The translations under genes were made by a program, and so were the position numbers. From positions 726,705 to 790,704 of the forward strand of contig CAXIPT010000005.1 in the NCBI GenBank assembly GCA_964030475.1: a stretch of 64,000 bases of DNA, in the 5' to 3' direction. Numbering within the stretch: position 1 is the first letter of the stretch; each line of letters opens with the position of its first letter. The stretch is from Tethya wilhelma. Lineage: Eukaryota > Porifera > Demospongiae > Tethyida > Tethyidae. Positions 49,561 to 61,821 of the stretch are shown piece after piece. A model generated the notes under the pieces. It ran no database searches, was not told the origin of the DNA, and was given only the letters and a program-made list of their open reading frames with translations.

Positions 49561-49749
49561 TGAGATGGTATCATACATACGGTATAGTAGGAATGGGCCA
49601 AATGTATATACAAAATGCTGACCACTTGAAGTGTTGTTTACACTGGCTTTTTCAAAGCAATCACATGCATGTCAACTATTCTCTCTACTGTGTAGTACTG
49701 TATTCCCACTATAGTATGAACACAAAACACCGTACATACGGCACTACCG

Positions 49750-49750
49750 G

Positions 49751-49789
<39 letters not shown>
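49750..49789. repeat. (CA)n microsatellite
   Basis: About 20 CA units immediately 3' of the last visible gene P exon. A decayed composite-MITE end (tagtaggaatgggccaaatg) lies at ~49583-49602, just right of the hAT-like element. Confidence 0.95.
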
Positions 49790-49837
49790 GTACACACAAG
49801 ACATACATAGCAGTACACAGAGAGTTGTGCTACTTAC

Positions 49838-50423
49838 AAAAAATTTTTGAATGAGCAAAGCAATAGTAACTGTAACAGTAGGTAGTAAAGTAGTGCTGGC
49901 CCTAGATATAATTCCAACATCATCATCAGTGAAATTGGTTGCCAATGTACTTAACTGAGCCATAGTTGGCAGCATAGTTGTGATATGAGTGTCACTTAAG
50001 CCTGTTATTGTATAATTAAAATGCATGTTATAAATTATTTAAAGCAAAAAAATTAGCTGACAGTATGCTTTACAGATTAGGTATATATACCACTTGGTGT
50101 AGAATTATGCATTACAGTAACTGCTGATATGGAATTCACTTGCAGGTTTGCTGGATCACTGCTGATGTTATGAGTAGAGCAGATTACTGAGATGCCATCA
50201 TGATCAAGAGTGACTGGCTGTATTAATAGTATTGACCAGCGTGTATCAGTTGTAAGATTCTCATGACCACCATTGATGCAGATGTTGTAGCTGTCATATG
50301 AGCCATTGATCATATCTCTAGCTTTGTTTAAAATGATCCATTCCAAAGCCCCGATAGTTTTACATCTAAAAATTACGGTATCACCTACTTTCGCAGTTTG
50401 ATTATCAGGGGATTCTAGTAAAT
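49838..50423 (-). CDS. Gene P: single-Ig membrane protein, partial
   Basis: Two clear exons, complement(49838..50001, 50091..50423), phase-1 joined. Ig: DTVIFRCK, LEWIILN, VICSTHN. The next exon gives a Thr-rich stalk and a hydrophobic run (LLPTVTVTIALLIQ). If the donor GTAAGT at 49832-49837 is not used, translation continues hydrophobic into a GT repeat. No convincing signal exon was found: a candidate at ~50520-50580 lacks a hydrophobic core. It occupies the same position relative to gene N as K does to M and L does to O, and its Ig resembles those of K and L. The 3' end is unresolved. Confidence 0.6.
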
Positions 50424-50953
50424 CTGCATGGATTGAAATCACAGTTAATTCTCATGTATAATTGGTACTTGAATATTTACAAGATTGTATTAGAAGCTTC
50501 ATAATAAGCTATAGGAACTATACTGAACGTACAGAGGGACCTTAAGTCTGATTCTGCCATAGTATTGTTTTGTGGCATGGAAGTACACAGTGTATCAGTC
50601 ATCACCAACAAATATAAGGCCCTATATATATATATATAATCAATAAATGTGCATGCTTGCATTAGATGACAATGTAAATGTCTTCAAAGTAATCACATGA
50701 TATAATATTATAGTCACACTAATCAGTCATGTCTTATTTAGAGAGTGGCCATTGCATGCTATGTATATATATATAGCTGATGGGAGATCTCCTGGGGAAG
50801 TTTAAAATTGCATGGATACAGTGTACATGCAGTGACGTCATGCTGACTAGCTCATTCAGTGCAGCTCAGTCATATGACACTGACAGGCTAGCACTTGAAC
50901 AATGTAATGATAGTGAGTAATATTAATATGGGATGATCTAGTACACACACCAG

Positions 50954-51362
50954 TAGGTATTGATAAATTATATGCTTTTTATATCTCCAAATATTCTATT
51001 CTTTTTTTTCCTAAAATTGTGCCCATTATATGCTCAGCAGGTCACCTATTATGCTCAAAAATTTCTTGCTAAAATACATATGATCTAAAGACGTATATCA
51101 ATTTTAGTTGCTGTAGAGTATATAGCATAAGTGATGCAGTTAGTCACTGTTTTAATTGGTGAAGTCCTCTATAAAAAGGTTTTGTATACAAGAAAAAGAA
51201 TTTTATAGCAATGAAAACACCCTTTCTACAGTAATAGTGATGATCATTACCTAATCTAAGAGAAATTTCTACCTATTATTCCCACATTATGCTCCAAAAT
51301 TTTTCAAGCAATTATTATTCTAAAATTATGCTTGCTAGCATAATTAATTTTATCAATGCCTA
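50954..51362. mobile_element. hAT-like MITE related to 9238-9736
   Basis: 409 bp with ends TAGGTATTGATAAATTA and, in reverse complement, TAGGCATTGATAAAATTA. The interior has cctattatgctca and cctattattccca motifs like those in 9238-9736. Flanks cacaccag and accaccag are an imperfect 8-bp direct repeat. Located in the spacer between divergent genes P and N. Confidence 0.75.
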
Positions 51363-51797
51363 ACCACCAGTCAACCAGGACAACATAATTACATGAAAAT
51401 AATGATCCACAATATAATTACCATAACTCACCAACGCCAGCAGCCATAATATGACAGGCATTGGCCAAAGTAGTAGACTGTCTGGGCAAGAGCTCTCATT
51501 AATACTTCAAGGCTTATCCAAAAATTTCTTAAGGACCAGTATAAGAAACTCTGGCATATTACTCTAAAAACTTTCAAAAATTTATTATAAAAATGTGGTA
51601 CTGTGGCAGTCCTGAGCGCACAGCTGAATCAAATTTCAGTGATTGATGACTGATTAATTGTGCTGACACTCACAGATCGCTATATATAGCGCTTCATATC
51701 CGGCCCGGCTGCACTGGCCGACCGCGGCTGGATGTGTCCCGATTTTTGAGCATGCGCAAATCACTGCAAGCAGTTAGTTGGAAGACAAAACTTGCTG

Positions 51798-54124
51798 ATG
51801 GCGTTTCTTCGTCTTTTATCCGTCGCTGGTTCAATTAATGTGGTTGTAGCTGCCTGTAAGTTGCCATATTATTTCTAAGACGTGTATTTATGATTTTTAT
51901 TATTATTATTGGTATGGTATAACAGCATTTACATTGTTGCCTACTCCAATTAACACAACACTTGATTCTAATGTTACTTTTGAGTGTGGAATAAATGGAG
52001 GCCCTATCAGTTGGATTATAAACGGCACCAACACTCCATCAAGTGATGCTGGATTGACAGTGAAATTCAGACAACTTAGTGCCAGACTGCACCATTCAAC
52101 TCTTTGCATCCATGCCATTACATCCAACAACAATACACAGGTGCAATGTGGTGTGCTAAATATTATTACCAGCCCACCAGTACTACTTCTAATCCAAGGT
52201 ATATAAGGACAAGAATAAGAATAATATGTATAATATTATACAATGTACATTCACATTCATTTGTTGCATGGCTATTAATGAGTTAATGTTCTAGCTGTCA
52301 ACATTAATTTTATATTAATTTTTAGGAAAGCTAGCTCCTCCAAGAAATTTGAAAGTAAACTTCACAACTCGCTCTCAAATTAATCTTATTTGGGAAGAAC
52401 CACAAACACTCGACAATGTCACGATAAGAGTCCATTATACTGTGACCATTGTAAATCTCAACAATGGACTGGTAGATACAGTAACAAACATATCAAGCAA
52501 TAGCTACACCTTTAACAGAGAGGACAATGTCCATTGTGATACCTTTAAGTTTCACGTTGCTGGCTATAATGAAGTTGGATTGGGCTACCAAAGTGAAGGA
52601 ATAGAGGCTGCTTTCAATGGCCGTAAGCTACTCAATAAACATGTATCCATAATTGGGGCATTGTCAATAATAAATTATTACATTGTTTGTGCAATTAACG
52701 GCTAATTGATGACGCTAGCTCTTATCTTATCTTTTCAATATACACAGCAATTATCATTAACGTGTCAACATCAACACTAAACAATGAGTTGGCAACTCTT
52801 CACTGCACTCTCTCGTGTGGTGAACTGAATCAGGTGGTGACATGGTTTGTGAACAACAACACAGTGGAGAAACTGGATCCCTCTAATGGTATCTACTGCA
52901 CACGCTCGGATTATCACGAATCATGTGGTTTAGAGGGGGTATCAAACTACATGGAGGTGCTTGAGATTAGCATACCCTCTTTTATTGCTGCTAATCATGT
53001 CACTGAATCAGAGCCAGTGACTGTGTACTGCCGTGTAGTCAATGGTTTGACCAACAAGAACGAATACATGTATAAGATGATGAAAAGTGTAAATGTATGC
53101 TATAGTAGGGACATACATTTAACAGGTAATCGATTAATTATGTTTGATTTGTTTAAATAGCTATGTGCATGTATGAAGAAAGAAAAAAGCTATGATGTGT
53201 ACTATGTATATAATATTATAAATTATTTACATGAAATCAGTCCAATAAGTTTTATCAATAACTATTTTCATCAATTTTAGTTGCAATCCCAGAAATAAAT
53301 CTAAGCACTAGTCAATCAGAAATGACTCACACACCCTCAATAATGCTCACAAACCATACCATGACTCCAGGTTAGTGGATCTGCACATTGTGTACATATA
53401 CTGCATAGCCTCATACCCAGGCCACTACCTCTTTTTATAGTGTTTCACATGAAAAACATTAAAATAAAAGAGGGAGCTTAATTGGGGCCTGGGTATATGA
53501 GGCTATACTGCATGCAATGTATTGTATATTAAATGATCATAATTTATGGAAGCTGTAGGTGAGGGAAATTCTCAAGAAGCTAATGAGGATCCTTCAAAAG
53601 AAGTTTTTTCACAGCCTAACCGGTTTCTCTTAGGTGGGTTAATTTATTACACCAGGTCCTGTACATTTACGTTCATAACAATGATTATAAAGATGATTAC
53701 GAGCAGATGACTCAAATAGTTAATGACACAGGGATATGTATTGGTGAAGGAGTCTTACTCATCATATTGGCTCTCCTTTGTATTGGAGTTGTGATCTACA
53801 AACTGGTCAAAAAATCACAAGGTATACATATGCAGTTCACACAAGAAAATGAATCATGGCAGACTAAAACTCACATGAATACATGCACACCTTATAGGAG
53901 AGGCTAGAACCAGACCAGATGATCCTGTTTATGCAATACCATTTTTGGGAGAAGCGAACAGGAGCACTAGCAATGAAAACAAAGCCTCGTCCATCAAGAA
54001 GGAGAGAGAAACTGACTTCATCAATGTTGAGGTGATTTACGATCAATCCAAGACCCCATCCCCCCAGCCTGATACACTGCCATGTGCTGCATATCACACT
54101 GCCACAAAGCATCGCCATCACTAA
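51798..54124 (+). CDS. Gene N: Ig-FN3-Ig receptor with YAIPF / YDQSKTPSPQP tail
   Basis: Eight exons 51798..51855, 51926..52198, 52326..52622, 52748..53125, 53281..53370, 53559..53633, 53693..53821, 53898..54124; 1527 nt, 508 aa, all introns phase 1. Ig 1 (FECGI, ISWIING, VQCGV), FN3 (INLIWEE, FHVAGYNEVGLGYQSEG), Ig-like 2 (LHCTLSC, VTWFVNN, VYCRV), two stalk exons, membrane span (GVLLIILALLCIGVVIY), tail with VYAIPF, IYDQSKTPSPQP and CAAYHTATKH. The YDxP site of M and O is YDQS here, so a YxxP SH2 site would be lost while the flanking KTPSPQP is kept. The last-but-one acceptor is the AG at 53691-53692; the later CAG would not keep the frame. Its upstream 51690-51790 is CpG-rich. Confidence 0.9.
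53406..53505. repeat. Imperfect hairpin in gene N intron
   Basis: Ends TAGCCTCATACCCAGGCC and its near reverse complement GGCCTGGGTATATGAGGCTA; 100 bp, likely a short foldback element filling part of the intron between the two stalk exons. Confidence 0.8.
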
Positions 54125-54876
54125 ACTGGACAGATCCCTGAGAATTGGATGTGTGACTGCTATACATTGAAATGTTAACAATTCAACAAGTTTTAACAGT
54201 TTTTGTATATATAATGCATGTAGATTATAATAATTATTGTATGCACAGTAATTAACAGGCCAAATTACTTAACTGGTTTAGTACTCTGCTGGATATACTC
54301 TCACATGTGTTTTGTGCGCCATCATTGCCTTCGTTATTGACTTGGCTTTGTATTTGTAGTACAATACTGTGGACAGAATAAGCATATGTATTCACTTTCA
54401 GCTAAACAATCAAGAGTACCACGTACACAAGCATACACTAAGAGACAATTGGTCAAATGAGAGAGAATGATAGAAAAACTAATGGCAATGGTAATTATAA
54501 GGATGAGTGTGCATTATTGTACTGTTGTCATATTATATATACACACATGCAGTCCATGCATGCATCTCAAAATGTTGCAATTATACTCCTGCATGGATAC
54601 TGGGCTTTATAGACCATGCAATTGCCGCGCCACGTACCTACAAATTATCTGCCCGACCTTTACCATATTGAATTGTGTGAAGATATTATAGCACTGTCAC
54701 AGCAACACGTTTGGGTTTGTTTTTGTTTTTGGCACACAAGAATTAATAATATCTATGATAAATAAGTAATGAAATGAATAGGTGCACATGCACCAACTGC
54801 ATAGTACCTATATAATAATATTATACTGATGATGACATTATGGGATATTCATAAAAAAATACTAAATAAAAATGTT

Positions 54877-56609
54877 TTAATCATCAGTACCATCATCCAG
54901 TTTAGAATCTATCATGACATTATTACTTTGAGGTGCAGATAAATTTTCTCGACAAATAACACCCTGCAAGGATTACAATGATACCATAACAACTGCATAA
55001 TTCTTAAATTGCGCTGATTGATTAAGTAAACCATGGATATTATAGCTCTCACTATAATATCCATGAGTAAACAAATTGCATTGTGAAATAATTATAGTCA
55101 TACCTTATTAGTGACTGTGATATATGTAGCAATGTTATCAACTTGACTCTCTTGCGTTGATAAGACACTGTATACATTCAAAGAAACTTAGTAAAGGTTT
55201 AATGGTGTGTACAAATACAGTACAAATACAAAAGATTTCAAGGACACGTTTGTATACTCATAGTGGCTGTAATATATTTACCTCTCCATTTTAGCCCCTT
55301 CTGAACTTCCAGACTCAGATCCTGTTGATTCAAAGAGCTTCAAACTTTTAAGTTGTGAATCTTTGTAAATGGTAAATGAGTCTTCAGAGCTTTCTGTATT
55401 CACATCTCTGCTGCAATGGATGTGGGGTTCATTCCGCTTGTAGCTTCCATTTATAGTAACCACTTCACTGGAGGATAAAGCATCAGTTGTTTCTTCACTC
55501 GTCACCTATAGTATTATCATGACAGTGAATAATTATTATTCATATAGATATATGTACCGTCACTATTGTTACACAAGATGCAGCACATTCTTCACATACA
55601 TGTGGTATAATAAACATGATTATAAGTATCATACTTGTGGCTTAGAATCAGGGCCCCGGGGTGGAGAAGTTGTCCCAGAAACTTCTGTATTTGGATTTTC
55701 ATTTGCTCTTTCTACATCAAAACATTTTGGCTTCTTGAAGCAGTTTCTATAGACCACAATGCAGAAGACTACCAAACTGATAACAGTAACTGTTACCATA
55801 CCACCAATTACACCACCAATAACTTTGCCATGGTTTTCAATATCTGATTCAGAATCAGTAGTATCATTTCCAACTTGTGTAATGGTAGTACTAGTAGTAT
55901 TTGTAACTGGGAACGAGACTACTTCACTGTTAGTTGACGAGACTACTTCACTGTTAGTTGATGGATCGAGATCAGATTCGGTAGATGACTCAGTGACACG
56001 TAACTCTACTGATTGAGTTTGAAATGTTCCATTTATTGTCACAACTTTGCAACTAATACGTAACCCATCATTCTTTCTAATCACTGAAATTGATAGATTA
56101 GATATCACAATACCACTGCCAGATTCAAGGTGAGAAGAGGCAGTGATTCCATAATCTGACCATTGTGACCGGTTGATAGATACACCGGAGGAGTTGGTGA
56201 TTGTCCAAAATGACTGGCCTCTTGTCACGCAGATGAAGAAAACATGATCCTCCTCTAGATCTACGGATTGATTCTGCGGTGTTCGTAGAAAACCTACATA
56301 CATAGCATACAAATAAGGCAGTATGTCACCAACACTGATTACACATGCAAGAACGGCATGGCCGTTTATTGCTGTGTGCATTCATGATTGTGTTGCTAGG
56401 AATGAAACCCATAATAATATCATAACATAAATTATATGCTAACCGTAATCTGTTGTGTTTTCGTCAGGCACTACAGATCTAGATGTCTCTAGCTGTGCAT
56501 CAACAAAGACTGGCAACAGTAGAACCAATGATACATATACAAAACCTTTACACCTATATAATTGACACAGAAAACACAATGGTGAGTGTATACTGGTATT
56601 ATAATTCAT
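54877..56609 (-). CDS. Gene L: single-Ig receptor with acidic Ser-rich tail
   Basis: Exons complement(54877..54963, 55104..55167, 55282..55505, 55635..56293, 56444..56609); 1200 nt, 399 aa if the Met at 56609 is used (an in-frame Met at 56633 adds eight). Signal segment VYVSLVLLLPVFVDA. One 659-nt exon encodes the whole Ig (VFFICVTRG, FWTITN, RISCKV), a Ser/Thr/Glu stalk containing a perfect duplication of TNSEVVS, the membrane span (GVIGGMVTVTVISLVVFCIVVY) and the start of the tail. The later exons give a Ser/Glu-rich tail with FTIYKDS and ATYITV. Unlike the other genes, its ectodomain and span share one exon. Divergent from gene O. Confidence 0.83.
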
Positions 56610-56810
56610 ACAGAAGTAGGGACACCCACTCACTGATTGAGCCAGAATTGGCAGAACTTAATGCAAGGTATGCATGATGGTCTGCAACTTCCTGTCACGT
56701 GACATAAAGTGGGTGTGACACCCTTAGGGGTAAATGTTAACATTACTAGATCAGTGAGTCTAATTATAAACAAAGTTTTATGCGTCTGTGTCTGCATGTC
56801 TCTGTCTGTA

Positions 56811-57905
56811 TATTATGGGAGTTCACTGGAACTGGAAGTGATGCAACCTCTATAGCTAAAAAATTCTCCTAATTATTATGTAGAACCGTGTAAGAAAAGA
56901 GTGCCTACTAACTATAAGACTTAGAGCTAGCTTATACAGTGCTAGTTAGAAATAAATAACACTTACGCTCCAAAATGTTCAAAAATTGAGTTTTGATCCT
57001 TATACAGTGCTAGTCTAGTCCTATAGACCCCGCCTTTTCTACCAAGCGAAATTGAGTTTTGATCCTTTTGAACTGCATGAGCCAGCTGATCAGAAGCATG
57101 CAGGCCGGCATCTTCCAAAAACAGCACCACCGTGCATGCACAAACTGATATTAGGATCATCTTACTAATTACTGTGTGCATGTGCATTTGTTAGTGCCAG
57201 CTCAGCAGTCGATCAACCTGATTGTCATCCTCTAATTGCATTGCTAGCTTTTAGATGACTGCATGCTTCCCTTGGAGGAGCGTGGCAAGTGAAGCAAGCA
57301 AGCCACACTCGAGCTAGCTCCTTGTATACATCAACCTTGTAATAATGGTGCTATGTACTGCCTGCAACACAACCATGATTAATATTACGATGCAGACGTA
57401 CATAAAAGGGCAACTTGGCATAATTATGAATATTTGTGAACTCTATAGTAAGAGTGTACTAACTCATGAAATTGCATGAACAGCGAATATGACCTCATAT
57501 ATATATTCCCTGGTTCAATCCCCTTGAACAATAAACTACTTCTAGATCTGAACTATAAACCATAAACCGGGTGTACTTATTAAAGTGTATTACTATTCAT
57601 AATCATGTGACTGGATGGAATATAGGTAAAGTGCAAACTATGCATATTGCATCAGATTGAGTATGCAAAAACAGGTCAAAGTCCACAAACTTTAAGCACA
57701 ATTTCCAAGAGACCAACATGCATGTTTCACCGTTTTGCACATCTCTGATATAGTTATATGATGGGCCCATTGTATATGATTGTCTTTATATACTGTTACC
57801 TAGGCTGACCAATGTTTTAAAACTACTCTAATTATTGTTCTTATAAGTACTAGAATAGTATACCACTCCACGGTAAGACTTTGCTCAGTATCTCCTAGGT
57901 AACAG
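56811..57905. repeat. Inverted partner of 39172-41166 without the MITE
   Basis: See the partner entry. This copy reads continuously through the insertion point at about 57717-57725. It fills most of the spacer between the 5' ends of L and O. Confidence 0.85.
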
Positions 57906-58229
57906 TATATAATAAAATTTAATGTGCAGTACTCACTTCAATCACAAGAGTATCACAAGGATATAAATATTGTGCGTTAAATATTTTGAACCATCAATTT
58001 TTGTTCCTAACACATCAAGCATTACTGATACAAAAAATGTCAGCCTTACCTTAGCATAGTAACTCTCTTGTTCAATATTCCTTGAAATTGTGATCTTTAT
58101 GTAAGAAAAGAGTAAAATTTAACATAGCAAATACGACTTAACAAATTAGCTGAAAACTAACAAAATGACGATTTAGATTTGGCATGGTAGGGACTAAATA
58201 TGTACTCGATTTCAACAAAGACTGGCAAC

Positions 58230-58309
58230 AGTTAGTTCAGGCTCAGGTGATCGTGATCGATCATGAGCGCGCTCATGATCGATCACGATCACCTGAGCCT
58301 GAACTAACT
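58230..58309. repeat. Perfect 80-bp palindrome without spacer
   Basis: Positions 58230-58269 and 58270-58309 are exact reverse complements, centred on GAGCGCGCTC, and contain six GATC sites. It is followed by a short tandem array. Confidence 0.97.
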
Positions 58310-58405
58310 TCCGGTATAATTACTGCCTGAACCTATACTTATACTGCCTGAACCTATACTTCCGGTATAATTACTGCCTGAACTAACTTCCGGTATAATT
58401 ATTAG
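58305..58405. repeat. Tandem repeat of ~23-31 bp units
   Basis: Repeated phrases CTTCCGGTATAATTACTGCC and tgaacctata/tgaactaa. About four imperfect units run from the palindrome to 170 bp before the gene O start codon cluster. Confidence 0.85.
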
Positions 58406-58475
58406 CATTAATTTTTGGCGTACAACAGAGCTAGTACAGTAACTTTTAGGCTGCATAAGCTGACATGTGCAGGCA

Positions 58476-61029
58476 ATGATGGTGTTTCTTCTTACTCTCA
58501 TTCTATTCATTGCAAGTACTGTTCTAAAGATTACTGCTACTGCTAGTAAGTAAATCATTAGCTTGCAAATTAAACCTGTATACAGATCGATTTCAGTAGT
58601 TTGTATATCAAAAATTTGCAGCCATTACATCACTTCCAACTTCACTCAACACTACACTGAATTCAACTGCTTCATTTGAGTGTGCAACAAATGGTGACAT
58701 TCTTTATTGGATCATAAATGGTGAAAACCTTCCAGAAAGGTGGAACGATGGGATATCATTTATTGCAGAAATTAGTGGAACTGAGTATCGTTCAACATTG
58801 TATATCCATGCCACAGTACAAAACAACAATACACAGGTGCAATGTGGTATACTTGGTATCACTAGCCCACCAGCTCTACTTCTAATTCAAGGTATGTGGT
58901 GGATGCTTGAATCGTGTGTGCATGTATGCATACATAAGATTAAATATATCTGTCAGCAGGAAAGCTTGCTCCTCCAAGAAACTTAACAGTGAACTTCACA
59001 ACTTCTTCAGAAATTCATCTCATATGGGAAGAACCTGAGACACTCGACATGATAAGAGACAACGAAACCCACTATATTGTAACAATTGTGAATCTAAACA
59101 ATGGCATAGAGACAGTCGCTAACACTTCAAGGAATAGCTACACATTTTTTAGAGACGACAGCATCCATTGTGATAGATATAGGTTTCATGTGACCGGCTA
59201 TAATGCAGTTGGAATGGGATACCAGAGCGAAGAAATAGAGGCTTCTTTTCTTGGGTGTAAGTTAAATTCGTATATTATGTTCCAGCCATGAATTTACAAA
59301 TTTATTATCACAGTTTACCATCCATTTGTACAATATGTACCAATTTAACCACACATAGAGCAGCGGTTAGTGTGTTTACCACATCATGAGCTGATAGAAT
59401 AAAGATCATATAGTAACCTGAATACAGTAAAGTATTATAACTGAAAGCAATTGAGACAACATTGTCCAATTAGAGTCATAACAATTAGCTGGTAATTATA
59501 CAAAGTCATCAATATATATTCCATCGTACAGTGACGTCAATTGTTTCAAGCTCATCAAATGTGTCTGTATCAACAGCAACTACTACTACTTCTAAAGCAA
59601 TATTTCACTGCTCTCTATTGTGCCATGACTCAGAGATGGATTGGGAAGTGACATGGTTCATCAATGACAACACGGTGGAAAAACTGGATCCCTCTATCTA
59701 TCATACCAGCTCAGATTATCACAAATCATGTAGTGTAGAGGGGGCATTAAACTACACAGAGACACTTGAAATTAGCATACTCTCATTTGTTGATTCTCAT
59801 CGCGCTACAACAGTCACTGCAGTAGTGTACTGTAGTGCAGTGAGTTTGGTCAGCAAGGATGAGTATGTGAATAATAAACAAGTTCAGAGATGCTACAGCA
59901 GGGATGCTTATCTGACAAGTAAGGCCTGGTTCTCAATATGATGCATTGATGGACGTATTATTTTGGTGACACAGCCATGATGCAAAAAGTTGACACAGAT
60001 TCAGAAAAAGTTTCTAAGTACACGTTTGATGTGTTGCATAGCTGCAGTTTAGCATAGATATAATTAACATGACGTAACGTAGTTTTAAGGCTTTTTCGTG
60101 ATGTATAAACGCAATGCAACGCAAAATATTGTGAACCAACCTTAACTTTGAGTACTATATAGACTGTCTGCTTGCATAATTATGTGTATCCCCCCCCCCC
60201 GAATGTGTGTTCACATGCACTGCATACTTACACTTCATGTAGTTATAGGACCTCAAATTAACCAGACTACTGAGGAAAATACAAGCCTAACAATAACTCC
60301 ATCAACTGGTAGTACTCTCCCAGGGACTCAGACATTCTATGAAAACAACAACGCACTGACAACACCTTCAGGTTCAGAGAAGATAGTAATACATTAATTA
60401 ACAGTGTATTGACAATTTGTGTATTGTTATGAGAGTATAGGCTGAGTACTATACCTTCCTTATTTGACAATCAGATACTGAAAAGGAAGAACAAGATCTC
60501 AAAAACACTGCTGACCAGACTGATGAAGACTTCCAGTTACTCTTCAGTATGTGTTTGTATGCTAATAAATGTGTACATGACATTGCACATATGCAATCAC
60601 AACATAATATACATACATACATACATACAGGCGTGAGTATTGGACTGGCAGTTTTACTTATCGTTACATTCATTGCTCTCGTTTTTTCCATTGTTATGGT
60701 CTGTATTCTAATCAGAAAATACCTAGCTAACAAAAGTACGTCAAACACAATTCCAATTGAAATACTAGCTGGTAGAGATAGTAAGCAGTCACATTGTAAA
60801 ACTACATTCACACACTAATGCAGAAGAGGCTGACCAAAAACCAGATGACCCAGTTTACGCAATACCATTTTCAGTGGCACACAAAGAGAAGAGTGATGAA
60901 ACTAAAACCTCCTTTAATGGAGCATCTCGGGAGTTGGAGGCGATCTACGATCAACCAAAGACGCCCTCTCCTCAACCTGAAATGCAGCCCTGCGCTGCGT
61001 ACCACACAACGAAACAACATCGTCACTAA
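58476..61029 (+). CDS. Gene O: Ig-FN3-Ig receptor with YAIPF / YDQPKTPSPQP tail
   Basis: Eight exons 58476..58545, 58622..58891, 58960..59256, 59532..59918, 60249..60371, 60475..60546, 60631..60735, 60824..61029; 1530 nt, 509 aa, all introns phase 1. Start Met is the first of two adjacent ATGs. Signal peptide (VFLLTLILFIAS); Ig 1 (FECAT, YWIINGE, VQCGI); FN3 (PPRNLTVNF, IHLIWEE, FHVTGYNAVGMGYQSE); Ig-like 2 (FHCSLLC, VTWFIND, VYCSA); two stalk exons; membrane span (IGLAVLLIVTFIALVFSIVMVCIL); tail with VYAIPF, IYDQPKTPSPQP and CAAYHTTKQH. Closest in plan to gene N. Confidence 0.9.
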
Positions 61030-61473
61030 ACAGATAGCCAACAATCACAACAATGGTGCATTATTACTCTTTGTATTTCAATGTGTGTACTATACCATAA
61101 ATATAAAAAATATGATTGTTCAATGACGTTCATTGAGCATACGTATTGTTAAAATAAGACACAGTCTCACACATTGAGGTCCAAAACTTATTCTCTGGCT
61201 GCTTGGAAATTCCATGTACATAATATTATACTTAGTGTGGTCATGGTGTTTGTCGTGAATTTGTCACACTATCTACATGGGGAAGATACAATCACACGTG
61301 GGCTTGTGCCAGATACATACATTAATGAGGTAAAACTTACTAGCATTGCTATGTGACAGACTGTCTTTGCCTGACATGACCATTAGTCTGAGATGCATGG
61401 ACTGTATGTGTGTAGTGAGATGACAATAGTACAATCATGTGGGTGTAATGGCTGCTTAAAATGCTCCCTCTAC
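61030..61473. other. Spacer between convergent genes O and Q
   Basis: About 440 bp with no recognised gene or repeat. Confidence 0.6.
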
Positions 61474-61742
61474 CTAACCACATTCTGTCTTACCATGGCC
61501 ATTAGTTCTTCCATCATTTGCCCTCAATAGATTGTCTCTTTGAGTGTGATGGTGGTGCTCCTGGTTCTTTAGCTGAAGCAGAATTTAGTTGCAACAACAA
61601 AATTATATCAAATATCAAAGTACTATACACAATGCCATGTAAGTTGGACAAACCTCATTGTGGTACTTGACATGCTGTTGCCATAGCAATATAAAGAACA
61701 CGGCAAACCATGATAAGCAAATAACAACTATGGCAACTGAAA

Positions 61743-61821
<79 letters not shown>

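Noticed and set aside
56963..57187. Minus-strand ORF in the inverted duplication, with a related frame at 40769-41041
   Set aside because: Both copies contain stops and differ in frame; no recognisable domain, so likely chance.
671..61029. Assigning the window to the Hydractinia allorecognition complex
   Set aside because: The Ig-FN3 combinations, very short introns and tail motifs do not let me claim this; the resemblance is only in general style.
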